A DNA stretch of 64,000 bases from an uncultured Muribaculaceae bacterium (lineage in GTDB: Bacteria > Bacteroidota > Bacteroidia > Bacteroidales > Muribaculaceae): NCBI GenBank assembly GCA_958436175.1, contig CAUBJF010000008.1:1-64000 (forward strand), given 5' to 3'. The notes below the pieces were generated by a model. That model saw only the letters and a list, made by a program, of their open reading frames with translations. It was not told the DNA's origin and did no database searches. A program made the position numbers and the translations under genes. Positions within the stretch are counted from its first letter, which is position 1. Every line of letters starts with the position of its first letter. Of the stretch, positions 8,776 to 15,496 are shown piece by piece.

Positions 8776-9333
8776 ATGCAACTCGACGAACTCAAAAAAA
8801 GCATGTCTACGCTTGAACAGGTCCTTGCCAAGACCAGTACAGATATTAAAATAAATGTGACAGTCTCCCAAACTGCAAAGGCCAAGATTCTCAAAAAATT
8901 CCGTCAGTCCTTTATTTCTTGTCTTATTCTCGCAGTCGTCTTCGCCGCAGCAATAGCCGGAGGTATCAATAATCTCTCATTCCCGGTCAGCCTGAAGATA
9001 TACCTTGTAATCTACCTCCTACTCGCTGCGGTCTGGTATATGTACATGTACCTGAAATTACGAAAAATCGACATAGCTAAGCTTGCCCCGGCAAAACTAT
9101 TCTCCGAAACTGCCAACGTCAAGATGCTGATGCTGTCCGGAGAAATATTCTTTGGAGTAGGCATAGTGATTCTTTTTACCTTGCTCTTTCCAAAAGCCTG
9201 GACATTCAATCGTGTTGGCTTTTGGGCTATGGCTGTAACGCTTGTAGCCGCATTAGTTTTCAGCATCCTTCACTACTGGCCCCAATACATAAAACTTTTC
9301 CGCGACCTCAACTCCATAAAGGAAAAGGAATAG
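8776..9333 (+). CDS. four-helix membrane protein, candidate anti-sigma partner
   Basis: Protein of 185 residues beginning MQLDELKK; an upstream in-frame Met would overlap the sigma gene by about 100 bases, so I chose the start immediately after the sigma stop codon. An N-terminal helical cytoplasmic segment of about 45 residues precedes four predicted transmembrane helices (about 51-69, 75-93, 115-136, 144-162) and a short tail. I see no zinc-binding HxxxCxxC anti-sigma motif. By position it should hold or release the ECF sigma factor at the membrane; this is inference, and the family is not one I can name. Confidence 0.7.
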   Translation: MQLDELKKSMSTLEQVLAKTSTDIKINVTVSQTAKAKILKKFRQSFISCLILAVVFAAAIAGGINNLSFPVSLKIYLVIYLLLAAVWYMYMYLKLRKIDIAKLAPAKLFSETANVKMLMLSGEIFFGVGIVILFTLLFPKAWTFNRVGFWAMAVTLVAALVFSILHYWPQYIKLFRDLNSIKEKE

Positions 9334-9512
9334 GACATCTCGACTGTAGAGCCCTGTTTCTACTTTCATCTCACAACGAGCACCCAGTTTCCTCTCTTTT
9401 ATAATTCATCTATAATCGGATTTCAAGAATTTTTGAATTTACAACTATATATCAATAATTCGTTGGGTAATTAATTACACTTAGATATTTAGCCTATAAA
9501 ACAGTAAAAAAT

Positions 9513-9540
9513 AAAGGCGAGACTGCAAAAGCTCGCCTTT
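9513..9540 (-). terminator. rho-independent terminator
   Basis: Arms AAAGGCGAG and CTCGCCTTT form a 9-bp stem with a 10-base loop. On the minus strand it is followed by a T-rich run. It lies 6 bases after the stop of the small peptide frame and ends the minus-strand lipoprotein transcript. Confidence 0.75.
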
Positions 9541-9546
9541 AAAGTT

Positions 9547-9630
9547 TTACCATCTTCCCTTATCAAAGGGATTGTTTTTCACCAATTTCCCAAGTGTAAA
9601 AATCAGTCCGACTATAATTAGCAGCTCCAT
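9547..9630 (-). CDS. possible 27-residue single-pass membrane peptide
   Basis: An ATG-initiated frame of 27 codons ends in TAA just before the terminator. The peptide starts MELLIIVGLIFTLGKLVK and ends NNPFDKGRW: one hydrophobic helix, then a short basic, polar tail ending in Trp. It begins 20 bases after the upstream lipoprotein stop, so it would be the second gene of that transcript. The compact fit between lipoprotein and terminator, and the clean helix-plus-tail design, argue for a real small protein. There is no strong ribosome-binding site, as is usual in Bacteroidetes. Function unknown. Confidence 0.42.
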   Translation of the reverse strand: MELLIIVGLIFTLGKLVKNNPFDKGRW

Positions 9631-9650
9631 TCTCTTGTGTCAGTTATTTA

Positions 9651-10103
9651 TTAATGAATCGGATTGATTGAGGATGTTCGCGTATTGCCATCTAAATTAA
9701 TATTAAGATTACCGTTTATAGTTAGATAGTTCACGGTTGCAACATACCGATTTAACGATGCGGTTTCCCCATTAACTGTTGCCTTTAGTTCTATGCGAAT
9801 GACAACCTTAACGCATCTCTCATTAGCTGTAAATTCCTTACTATCTCCATCTTTTACATTCTGCCATGTCTGGGTATTTACCAGTTCATCCTTAGTATTA
9901 TACTCCATACAAACTAATGTCAAAGAGGGGATAACACCGTACTCGGAAGCCAGTGCGTCAACACCAAGATTTGATGATATTACGTATGTACTTTTTTGTT
10001 CGATAGGGCTATCAGGTTCATCATTATCATTGGAACATGATGAGAACGCAAAAGTTGATGCTATAAACAGCATCAGTGCCGAGAGTAGCTTTAGTTTACT
10101 CAT
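9651..10103 (-). CDS. lipoprotein of unknown function
   Basis: Secreted lipoprotein of 150 residues. A lipoprotein signal peptide ends in FSSC with the lipidated Cys at 23, followed by SNDNDEPD. Acidic residues right after the Cys resemble the Bacteroidetes lipoprotein export signal, so surface display is likely. The rest is a predicted beta-rich domain with no motif I recognise. Codon use is AT-rich compared with the 15-30 kb genes. A possible small membrane peptide gene follows within the same transcript. Confidence 0.75.
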   Translation of the reverse strand: MSKLKLLSALMLFIASTFAFSSCSNDNDEPDSPIEQKSTYVISSNLGVDALASEYGVIPSLTLVCMEYNTKDELVNTQTWQNVKDGDSKEFTANERCVKVVIRIELKATVNGETASLNRYVATVNYLTINGNLNINLDGNTRTSSINPIH

Positions 10104-10170
10104 TTAGTAGTGGTTTTATTTGTTTTGTGCAATATTGCCGAATTTATTGGGCAGACTACTGCACAAAAAG

Positions 10171-10309
10171 AACGCAGTGTCTATCCACTCGTTCCGCAGG
10201 ATTACCACATCCTATCTTAGCAATGGCAGACACTGCGTTATGACGCAGTATGCCCATGCTAAGATTATAAAACAGCCTTTTTCGGTCTATTGTGGTAATT
10301 TGCGGAACG
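10171..10309. repeat. nested inverted-repeat element with alternative pairing
   Basis: Outer arms at 10190-10209 (CGTTCCGCA...ATTACCACA) pair with 10291-10309; middle arms at 10214-10227 (ATCTTAGC...) pair with 10252-10265; an inner hairpin forms at 10232-10249 (ACTGCGT-TATG-ACGCAGT). The 12-mer AACGCAGTGTCT at 10171-10182 is also perfectly complementary to 10228-10239, so it competes with the inner hairpin. Either a structured RNA or a small mobile repeat would fit; I do not recognise the family. Confidence 0.55.
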
Positions 10310-10631
10310 ATTAGGCTATAATATGTATTTGAAATCCTCTCTTGGATTCACACTGCAAATATAATGAAATATTTTGAGACAAATACTCCATACTTTATAA
10401 CATCTTTCAAATATCTTTCAAGTTCATCAAATTTTCGCGTATTAAATCTAAACATGAACTCATCAACATATCTTTACAAGTAATGTTTGCTTACTTTGTA
10501 TTAAGTACTGAATATCAGGCGTATGAAATGAGACCATGTAATTCTGTTGAATTAGTATTGACTGAAACCACGTTGTCATTTGAACCGTGAAGAGTTGTAC
10601 TGTAGAATTTAGCTACATGGTCAACTGAATA

Positions 10632-10817
10632 TTAAGTATATGTCTCGGAAATACCTCCAAAATCCCACCAGTCGGTAAAAATCATACTTCGTTTCTGCAA
10701 ATATTGTGCTAACAAAGGCTTTAATGCGTTAGCCATGGCGTTGTTAACTACGATTGCAGTAAGGCCCGTAGCATACTGAACACTGGCTTTTTATTCGTGA
10801 AACTTCAGCCTTGACAT
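10632..10817 (-). pseudogene. possible decayed coding remnant
   Basis: On the minus strand an ATG at 10817 opens MSRLKFHE, then TAA, then 52 further in-frame codons (KASVQYATGL... to ...WWDFGGISETYT) before TAA. The peptide composition looks protein-like, with LTAIVV and WWDF segments, but I cannot assign a family. It could be a degraded gene left by a mobile element near the tRNA, or chance. Confidence 0.25.
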
Positions 10818-10881
10818 TATGCTACTTCCTTGTTTTTATTAAGCTACCTCTAAGTGCTTTTACTTTGCTTTGTAAAAATAA

Positions 10882-10918
10882 TAAACCCTCTTTAACTCGC
10901 TGAGTTAAAGAGGGTTTA
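10882..10918 (-). terminator. terminator of tRNA-Leu
   Basis: A perfect 17-bp stem (10882-10898 with 10902-10918) and a 3-base loop. On the minus strand a T-rich run follows. It begins 4 bases after the tRNA 3' end. Confidence 0.85.
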
Positions 10919-10921
10919 ACG

Positions 10922-11003
10922 TACCCGGACCCGGGATCGAACCGGGATGGGTCGCCCCACCGGTGTTTGAGACCGGCGCGTCTACCGATTCCGCCATCCG
11001 GGC
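10922..11003 (-). tRNA. tRNA-Leu (anticodon CAA)
   Basis: The minus strand from 11003 to 10922 folds as a class II tRNA of 82 bases. The acceptor stem is GCCCGGA with TCCGGGT (first pair G-U) and discriminator A. The anticodon stem is CCGGT/ACCGG with loop CTCAAAC, giving anticodon CAA, which reads the Leu codon UUG. A variable arm (GGGGCGACCC) and a T arm with GGTTCGATCC are present. CCA is not encoded. A TTTG-N20-TAAATTTG promoter lies just upstream and a strong terminator just downstream, so it is a single-gene unit. Confidence 0.95.
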
Positions 11004-11012
11004 ATTGTGCTG

Positions 11013-11044
11013 CAAATTTAGTGATTTTTCCCAATCTACACAAA
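11013..11044 (-). promoter_or_regulatory. promoter of tRNA-Leu
   Basis: Minus strand: TTTG at 11044-11041, a 20-base spacer, then TAAATTTG at 11020-11013. This matches the Bacteroidetes -33/-7 consensus. Transcription should start within about 5 bases of the tRNA 5' end. Confidence 0.75.
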
Positions 11045-11197
11045 TCCGAGCCAAACTAATCCGTCGAAACTAATCCGTCGACGATATCCTTGAAGGTCTC
11101 AATAAGGGTTTAAATAATAGATTTGGCACAATCGTGGATTTATGTTGCCATAAGATTCATCTCCTGAAGTCCACAATTTAGATACCTGATAAGAACG

Positions 11198-11242
11198 TCA
11201 CGCTTCCAAATCTCATTTTTTTTGCGAGATTTGGAAGCGTGA
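11198..11242. repeat. perfect 17-bp inverted repeat before the ATPase gene
   Basis: Arms 11198-11214 (TCACGCTTCCAAATCTC) and 11226-11242 are exact reverse complements separated by an 11-base T-rich loop. The right arm ends 16 bases before the TATCTTTG box of the ATPase gene, about where a regulator or -33 element would lie. An operator or a recombination/mobility end are the options. The T run is in the loop, not after the stem, so it does not look like a standard terminator. Confidence 0.6.
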
Positions 11243-11258
11243 TGGATAAAACTTTTTG

Positions 11259-11266
11259 TATCTTTG
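11259..11266 (+). promoter_or_regulatory. -7 box of the ATPase gene
   Basis: TATCTTTG ends 19 bases before the ATG at 11286, so the 5' leader is about 15 bases. No TTTG at normal spacing; the upstream position is occupied by the 17-bp inverted repeat. Confidence 0.6.
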
Positions 11267-11285
11267 CAGTATAAATTTCGTAGAG

Positions 11286-12710
11286 ATGCTAATAGGTAGA
11301 GAGAAAGAAGTATTAGAGTTACAACAAGCTTATGATTCCGCCGAGTCAAAGTTTGTAGCGGTATTCGGACGCCGAAGAATCGGAAAAACCTATCTTATAA
11401 GAGAGGTTTTCCACGATAAATTCGCATTTACATATTCTGGTATGTTGAAAGCTTCTACGAAGGAACAAATACAAAGATTCTATCTGTCCCTGAAAGATTA
11501 TGGGTATAAGAATGCATCCAAACCTAATAACTGGATAGAAGCTTTCTATATGTTAGAACAGTATCTTAAAGAGTTGCCCGAGGGGAAGAAGGTAGTATTC
11601 TTGGATGAGCTACCATGGATGGACGCACCCAAATCAAGTTTCATGCCTGCTTTTGAGAACTTTTGGAACGGCTGGGCATCGGCAAGAAAAGATATACTCT
11701 TAATCGCTTGTGGTTCAGCCACATCATGGATGGTAAAGAAGATACTTAAAAACAGAGGAGGCTTACACAATAGATTAGATAATCAAATACATCTACAGCC
11801 ATTCAACTTACATGAGTGTGAGCTATATACAAGGAGCATCGGTATACCAATGGAACGTGCAGAGATAGCTGAAGCCTATATGGCATTTGGCGGAATCCCG
11901 TTCTATTGGTCTCTGCTCAATAAATCACGAAGTCTTCCACAGAATATAGATGAGTTATTCTTTGGACATAATCCTAAGTTAAAGAACGAATTTAAAGAAT
12001 TATATTCATCTCTCTTCAAACAGCCAGAAGCGTATATAAATATTATTACTGCTTTGGCAAAAAAGAAAATAGGTATGACAAGAGATGAAATTATCGCAAA
12101 TGCTAATATCGCTTCAAGCGGATTCCTTACCCAATATCTTGAAGATTTAGAAAATTGCGGCTTTATCCGTAAATATCAGGCAATCGGGTTAAAAACAAAG
12201 AACTCTATATACCAGCTCATCGATAATTTTACCCTTTTCTACTTCAAATTCATGGAAGGCAACAGAAATACGGACTCCAATTACTGGTCGAAGATACAGA
12301 TGACTTCCATCTTCCACTCATGGAGTGGTCTCGCTTTTGAACGCATATGCTTGCTGCACTCCGAACAGATAAAGAAGGCACTTGGGATAAGCGGTGTAAT
12401 CACAAATGAGTATTCCTGGCGAACAGCGGCTACAGAGGAACATCCGGGAGCACAGATAGACCTACTCATTGACCGTGGTGATAAGGTTATAAACCTTTGT
12501 GAAATAAAATATTCAAACGAGCCATACACAATTGATAAAAAGTATATGGAGAACTTACGTAACAAGACTGCCCTGTTTCGTCAGCTAACAAAAACTCGAA
12601 AAGGAATTTCGCTGACCATGATTACAAGTTCCGGCCTCGTGAAGAACTCTTATTCGATGAACTGCATTCATTCGCAACTTACAATAGATGACCTGTTTGC
12701 AAATGTATAA
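11286..12710 (+). CDS. P-loop ATPase with PD-(D/E)XK-like C-terminal domain (ATPase_2/DUF234 type)
   Basis: Protein of 474 residues; I start at MLIGREKEV because the -7 box and short leader fit that ATG. Residues 1-210 form an AAA-like STAND-type ATPase: Walker A GRRRIGKT at 28-35 and Walker B VVFLDELPW with D107/E108. A winged-helix-like part follows (about 230-310), then a C-terminal domain with D392 (QIDLLID) and E406-I-K408 (CEIKYS), which is the PD-(D/E)XK nuclease pattern of the DUF234 family. Such proteins occur in many copies in archaea and Bacteroidetes; their role is unclear, with defence or mobile-element links often suspected. It is AT-rich and stands alone beside tRNA-Leu. Confidence 0.82.
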   Translation: MLIGREKEVLELQQAYDSAESKFVAVFGRRRIGKTYLIREVFHDKFAFTYSGMLKASTKEQIQRFYLSLKDYGYKNASKPNNWIEAFYMLEQYLKELPEGKKVVFLDELPWMDAPKSSFMPAFENFWNGWASARKDILLIACGSATSWMVKKILKNRGGLHNRLDNQIHLQPFNLHECELYTRSIGIPMERAEIAEAYMAFGGIPFYWSLLNKSRSLPQNIDELFFGHNPKLKNEFKELYSSLFKQPEAYINIITALAKKKIGMTRDEIIANANIASSGFLTQYLEDLENCGFIRKYQAIGLKTKNSIYQLIDNFTLFYFKFMEGNRNTDSNYWSKIQMTSIFHSWSGLAFERICLLHSEQIKKALGISGVITNEYSWRTAATEEHPGAQIDLLIDRGDKVINLCEIKYSNEPYTIDKKYMENLRNKTALFRQLTKTRKGISLTMITSSGLVKNSYSMNCIHSQLTIDDLFANV

Positions 12711-12775
12711 TCACTGAATAATTGACCCGTTTAATAGGTTAGTACTGTATGTCATAACCTGTTATCAACATGATT

Positions 12776-13246
12776 TTACCCCTCCTGTTCTTCATAGCGT
12801 TCTCGCCTATACTCTTTTTCGCGATTATAATAGTAGTCATTCGCATCCTTGCATAGTGCGAGGGCTATCTTTACTATCTCTGTTTTCGATGCAGAATCGG
12901 AATCCCAAATCTTGTGTCCCTGATATTCCTGAATCTCAGGAGAATTGACACCACTTGTCTCTCCAAGCCTCAGTATTAGCCAATATGTTTTATTGGCTCG
13001 AAACAGATTAGGGGTCGTAATACACTCTAACACGACAAAGTCAAGGTCAAACATATCGAGATAGGAATATCCTTTTCCTGTATTGGAGTCGGTTTCCATA
13101 AATCCTTCTCCATAGGCAGCATAAATATTCCATTGGAGTTTGTCATCAAACAAGCTTAATCCTATATTGTTGTCGTTCAGCTCTTTTTCGATGGAAGAGA
13201 GCAAGTAGTCTTTCTTCTTTCTTGTATGTGCGTAAAAGTTTATCAT
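12776..13246 (-). CDS. hypothetical cytoplasmic protein
   Basis: A 156-residue soluble protein without signal peptide or membrane helix. The N-terminus is basic (MINFYAHTRKKKDYLL); the middle is rich in aromatic residues; the C-terminal 35 residues are strongly charged and probably helical (NREKEYRRERYEEQEG). I recognise no motif. AT-rich codon use groups it with the ATPase upstream, with which it is convergent across a 65-base gap. It may be a defence or accessory protein, but nothing in the sequence proves this. Confidence 0.6.
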   Translation of the reverse strand: MINFYAHTRKKKDYLLSSIEKELNDNNIGLSLFDDKLQWNIYAAYGEGFMETDSNTGKGYSYLDMFDLDFVVLECITTPNLFRANKTYWLILRLGETSGVNSPEIQEYQGHKIWDSDSASKTEIVKIALALCKDANDYYYNREKEYRRERYEEQEG

Positions 13247-13294
13247 TGAATCGTCAGAAAACTATTGTACATTACCGTCGTGGAGGCTGGGGAT

Positions 13295-13783
13295 CTATAT
13301 GCTCCCTTTGAGGAGTTTTTTGAAGTCTTCGGGGTCGTCGGTGAGCGAGGAGATATCGATTTTGCCTTTCACGTAGACCACGTTACATTCTTCCGGCTCC
13401 AGATCCTGGATAAGTATCTCTTTCATGATGCCGCTCTTATCCGACTCGACCACAAAGATATGGACCACGGCAAGCGAGTCGCGTGTCTCAATCATCAGCT
13501 CCATGCCTCTTTCTTCGGCGATGGCGCGCGAGGCTGCCGCCACGGCATCTACCGAGGCGCTGTCCTCGCAGGTGAACACCTCTACCGTGTTCAGCTTGCG
13601 TAAGAACTTACTGTCCTTGCCGGCCATTAGGGAAGTGAATTTGAGCGTGGACGAAGGGATGCGTACAGCCGTCCCGGGATAGTCGGACAGGGAGCTCAGT
13701 ATTTCGGGCTGTTCGGATACACAGCCGCTCAGGAGGAGGGCCAGGAAGAGGAGCGCAAAGATAAATATTCGTTTCATAGCCAT
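13295..13783 (-). CDS. DUF4252 lipoprotein
   Basis: Lipoprotein of about 160 residues with a signal ending in LLLSGC. The rest matches the Bacteroidetes DUF4252 pattern: a helical first half, then a strand region EMLI-like (LMIETRDSLAVVHIFVV) and ECNVVYVKGKIDISSL near the end. Function of the family is not established. It starts directly at the stop of the previous gene (TAAATG), and is a divergent paralogue of it. A second in-frame ATG two codons later is an alternative start. Fourth gene of the ECF sigma operon. Confidence 0.82.
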   Translation of the reverse strand: MAMKRIFIFALLFLALLLSGCVSEQPEILSSLSDYPGTAVRIPSSTLKFTSLMAGKDSKFLRKLNTVEVFTCEDSASVDAVAAASRAIAEERGMELMIETRDSLAVVHIFVVESDKSGIMKEILIQDLEPEECNVVYVKGKIDISSLTDDPEDFKKLLKGSI

Positions 13784-14290
13784 TTATTTTTCTTTGAGTA
13801 TCTGCTGCATCGCAGCTGTATCTATCGTGCCGTTTATATACACTACGGCATATTCTTTGCCATCGGAATTCTCTATTAGCAGATTGGCGAGCGGAGCGTT
13901 GCCCTCGGCATTCTCGGGCACATACGCATAGATCCTGGTGGCCTCGCCGTTTTCCTTGCTCTCGATGATCAGCTCAAGATGCTTGGAAGCGATTATCTTC
14001 CTTACGACAGCCTTTATCTTCGTATTGCTCGCAGCGTTACGGCTGCTCAACACTTCCAGCGACTTGATGGACTTCAACGAAGCCGCCAGGCCGTTCGGCA
14101 TGCCGGGGAGCCCCGATACTGTCGCCGCGCTGTTTCCGGCAAGACGCAGCGCCGCCGGGCCGACATAGACCGACTCCACATCCGGCAGGTTCGCCACCTC
14201 CTCAAAGACGCGTTTCTCGGCAGCATAGATATCCTCCGTCGCAAAAAACGCTATCAATGAGACTAAAACGATAATAAGTGTGCGTTTCAT
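13784..14290 (-). CDS. DUF4252 secreted protein
   Basis: A 168-residue protein with an N-terminal signal peptide (about 1-23, ending in IYA) but no lipobox Cys, unlike its downstream paralogue. The mature part shows the DUF4252 layout: VESVYVGPAALR, a helical middle, LELIIESKENGEATRIYAYV, and YAVVYINGTIDTAAMQQIL at the end. Both paralogues share the closing VVYxxGxID motif. It lies 18 bases after the anti-sigma gene. The operon suggests it is an output or sensor component of the sigma system in the periplasm. Confidence 0.82.
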   Translation of the reverse strand: MKRTLIIVLVSLIAFFATEDIYAAEKRVFEEVANLPDVESVYVGPAALRLAGNSAATVSGLPGMPNGLAASLKSIKSLEVLSSRNAASNTKIKAVVRKIIASKHLELIIESKENGEATRIYAYVPENAEGNAPLANLLIENSDGKEYAVVYINGTIDTAAMQQILKEK

Positions 14291-14308
14291 ATCTATATGT
14301 TTTAATGA

Positions 14309-14824
14309 TTATTCGTTGAACCGACCGTTGAGAGGGTCGTTAATCAGGGCCAAGGCCTCGTCGGCACGCCCTATCCCGGTCTGTGCATCACCGAACGAAC
14401 GGTCGAGCATGGCGAACACTCTCATCATCTCCTCGGCGGCCTCTTCGGGGTCGGTCACCTCGCGTGTGTAGCGGACATCGGAGTCGTAGGAAACAGAAGG
14501 TCGGAAATTCAGCAGCGAAAGGGCCAGCGAGAGCAGCAGGGCTATCGAAGCGGCTACAGCGACAAGCGTCCTCCACCGGAATGTACGGGGACGTGCAGCA
14601 ATGGTCGCCGCCACGATTCTTGCTTTAAGATTGTCGGGCACTGTCACTTCCGCATCGTCGACAGCAGCCATAGCCCGGAAAACGGCCGCATCGGTAGCCA
14701 TGTCGGCCGGAACGTCTTCAGCAGTGCGGAAGAAATCTTTCAGCATCGCCGTTTCTGCCGGGGTTGCGATCCCGTCGTAGTAGCGGTCGAGCATCTGCCG
14801 GATATTGTCGATAGTCATGTTCAT
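14309..14824 (-). CDS. anti-sigma factor-like membrane protein
   Basis: A 171-residue protein: an N-terminal cytoplasmic helical domain of about 80 residues, one transmembrane helix (about 87-107, TLVAVAASIALLLSLALSLL), then a short external part. The start of the N-terminal domain (DNIRQMLDRYYDGIATPAETAML) resembles the helical anti-sigma fold without the zinc motif. Its ATG overlaps the ECF sigma stop by 4 bases, so the two products are made together, as expected for a sigma/anti-sigma pair. Confidence 0.8.
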   Translation of the reverse strand: MNMTIDNIRQMLDRYYDGIATPAETAMLKDFFRTAEDVPADMATDAAVFRAMAAVDDAEVTVPDNLKARIVAATIAARPRTFRWRTLVAVAASIALLLSLALSLLNFRPSVSYDSDVRYTREVTDPEEAAEEMMRVFAMLDRSFGDAQTGIGRADEALALINDPLNGRFNE

Positions 14825-15303
14825 AGAAATCTACTGTATAGTTCTTTGATTCTTTTGCGCCCCCGGCTGAGCAGGGCGCGTACATTCACAGTCGTATAGC
14901 CCGTCAGGGCGGCTATTTCGTCGTTCGAGAGATCGCCGAATGCGCTCAGTCGGACAACCTCGAGCTGCTTCGGGGGTAGCGAGGCCATGACGCGTTCGAG
15001 CAGCTCTCCGGCATCGGGGTCAGCCATATGTCCCGACGGTATATCTCCGGCCTCCTCGATATTGTCCCAATGCCGACGACTGCGCAAAATGTCGATGGCC
15101 GACGAACGCACAGCCATAACGGCGTAGCCCTCAGGATTCGCGATATCGGCCATAGCCGGACCGCTCTTCCAGATTTTCACCATGGCATCCTGCACCGCGT
15201 CGGCGGCTTCTCCCGTGTCTTTGCCGAGAATTGCCGCCGCCACTCCGTACATTTTGTCGGAAAGCGGCAGGAACCGTGTCGTGAATATCTTTTCTGCGTT
15301 CAT
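14821..15303 (-). CDS. ECF-type RNA polymerase sigma factor
   Basis: A 160-residue sigma-70-like factor. Region 2 includes DKMYGVAAAILGKDTGEAADAVQDAMVKIW and region 4 ends in LSNDEIAALTGYTTVNVRALLSRGRKRIKELY, a helix-turn-helix. It is the first gene of a four-gene operon with an anti-sigma factor and two DUF4252 proteins. No TAnnTTTG box is obvious upstream, which fits autoregulated ECF operons that read a different promoter. Confidence 0.93.
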   Translation of the reverse strand: MNAEKIFTTRFLPLSDKMYGVAAAILGKDTGEAADAVQDAMVKIWKSGPAMADIANPEGYAVMAVRSSAIDILRSRRHWDNIEEAGDIPSGHMADPDAGELLERVMASLPPKQLEVVRLSAFGDLSNDEIAALTGYTTVNVRALLSRGRKRIKELYSRFL

Positions 15304-15434
15304 TTTTTCGGGGTCTACACTATAGAGACGTAGTGAATCCTGATTTGTGACACCCGCACCGCAATTTTTTAGAGCTGGCTCTTAATAAATCCTAAGTGTT
15401 TACATCCTACCATCCTCATTTCTTACATTATTCG

Positions 15435-15442
15435 TATCTTTG
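15435..15442 (+). promoter_or_regulatory. -7 box of the GH2 gene
   Basis: TATCTTTG, 54 bases before the chosen ATG, predicting a 5' leader of about 50 bases. An in-frame-unrelated ATG at 15448 is skipped because the protein with the signal peptide begins at 15497. Confidence 0.55.
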
Positions 15443-15496
15443 TATAAATGTCCGGCGAAAACGGCGGACTTGCATGGAAAACAATAAACCGACACT

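Larger units (their letters stand above)
9334..9650. other. AT-rich convergent intergenic region
   Basis: Between the four-helix membrane gene and the minus-strand lipoprotein gene. The left 170 bases hold nothing I recognise. The right half holds a terminator hairpin (9513-9540) and a possible 27-residue membrane peptide gene on the minus strand (9547-9630), both listed separately. Confidence 0.5.
10104..10921. other. large AT-rich gene-poor region beside tRNA-Leu
   Basis: About 800 bases without a normal gene. It holds a nested inverted-repeat element (10171-10309), a 35-codon ATG frame on the plus strand (10483-10590), a decayed-looking minus-strand frame (10632-10817) in which MSRLKFHE and a stop are followed by 52 more in-frame codons, and the tRNA terminator (10882-10918). 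The composition and the broken frames suggest remnants of acquired DNA next to a tRNA, a common integration site. I see no integrase or att repeat. Confidence 0.45.

Noticed and set aside
10822..11043. A 73-codon minus-strand frame
   Set aside because: It reads through tRNA-Leu and its terminator; the RNA gene explains the sequence.
11198..11242. 17-bp inverted repeat as a rho-independent terminator
   Set aside because: The T run is inside the loop, neither side has a T tail after the stem, and no gene ends just before it on either strand.
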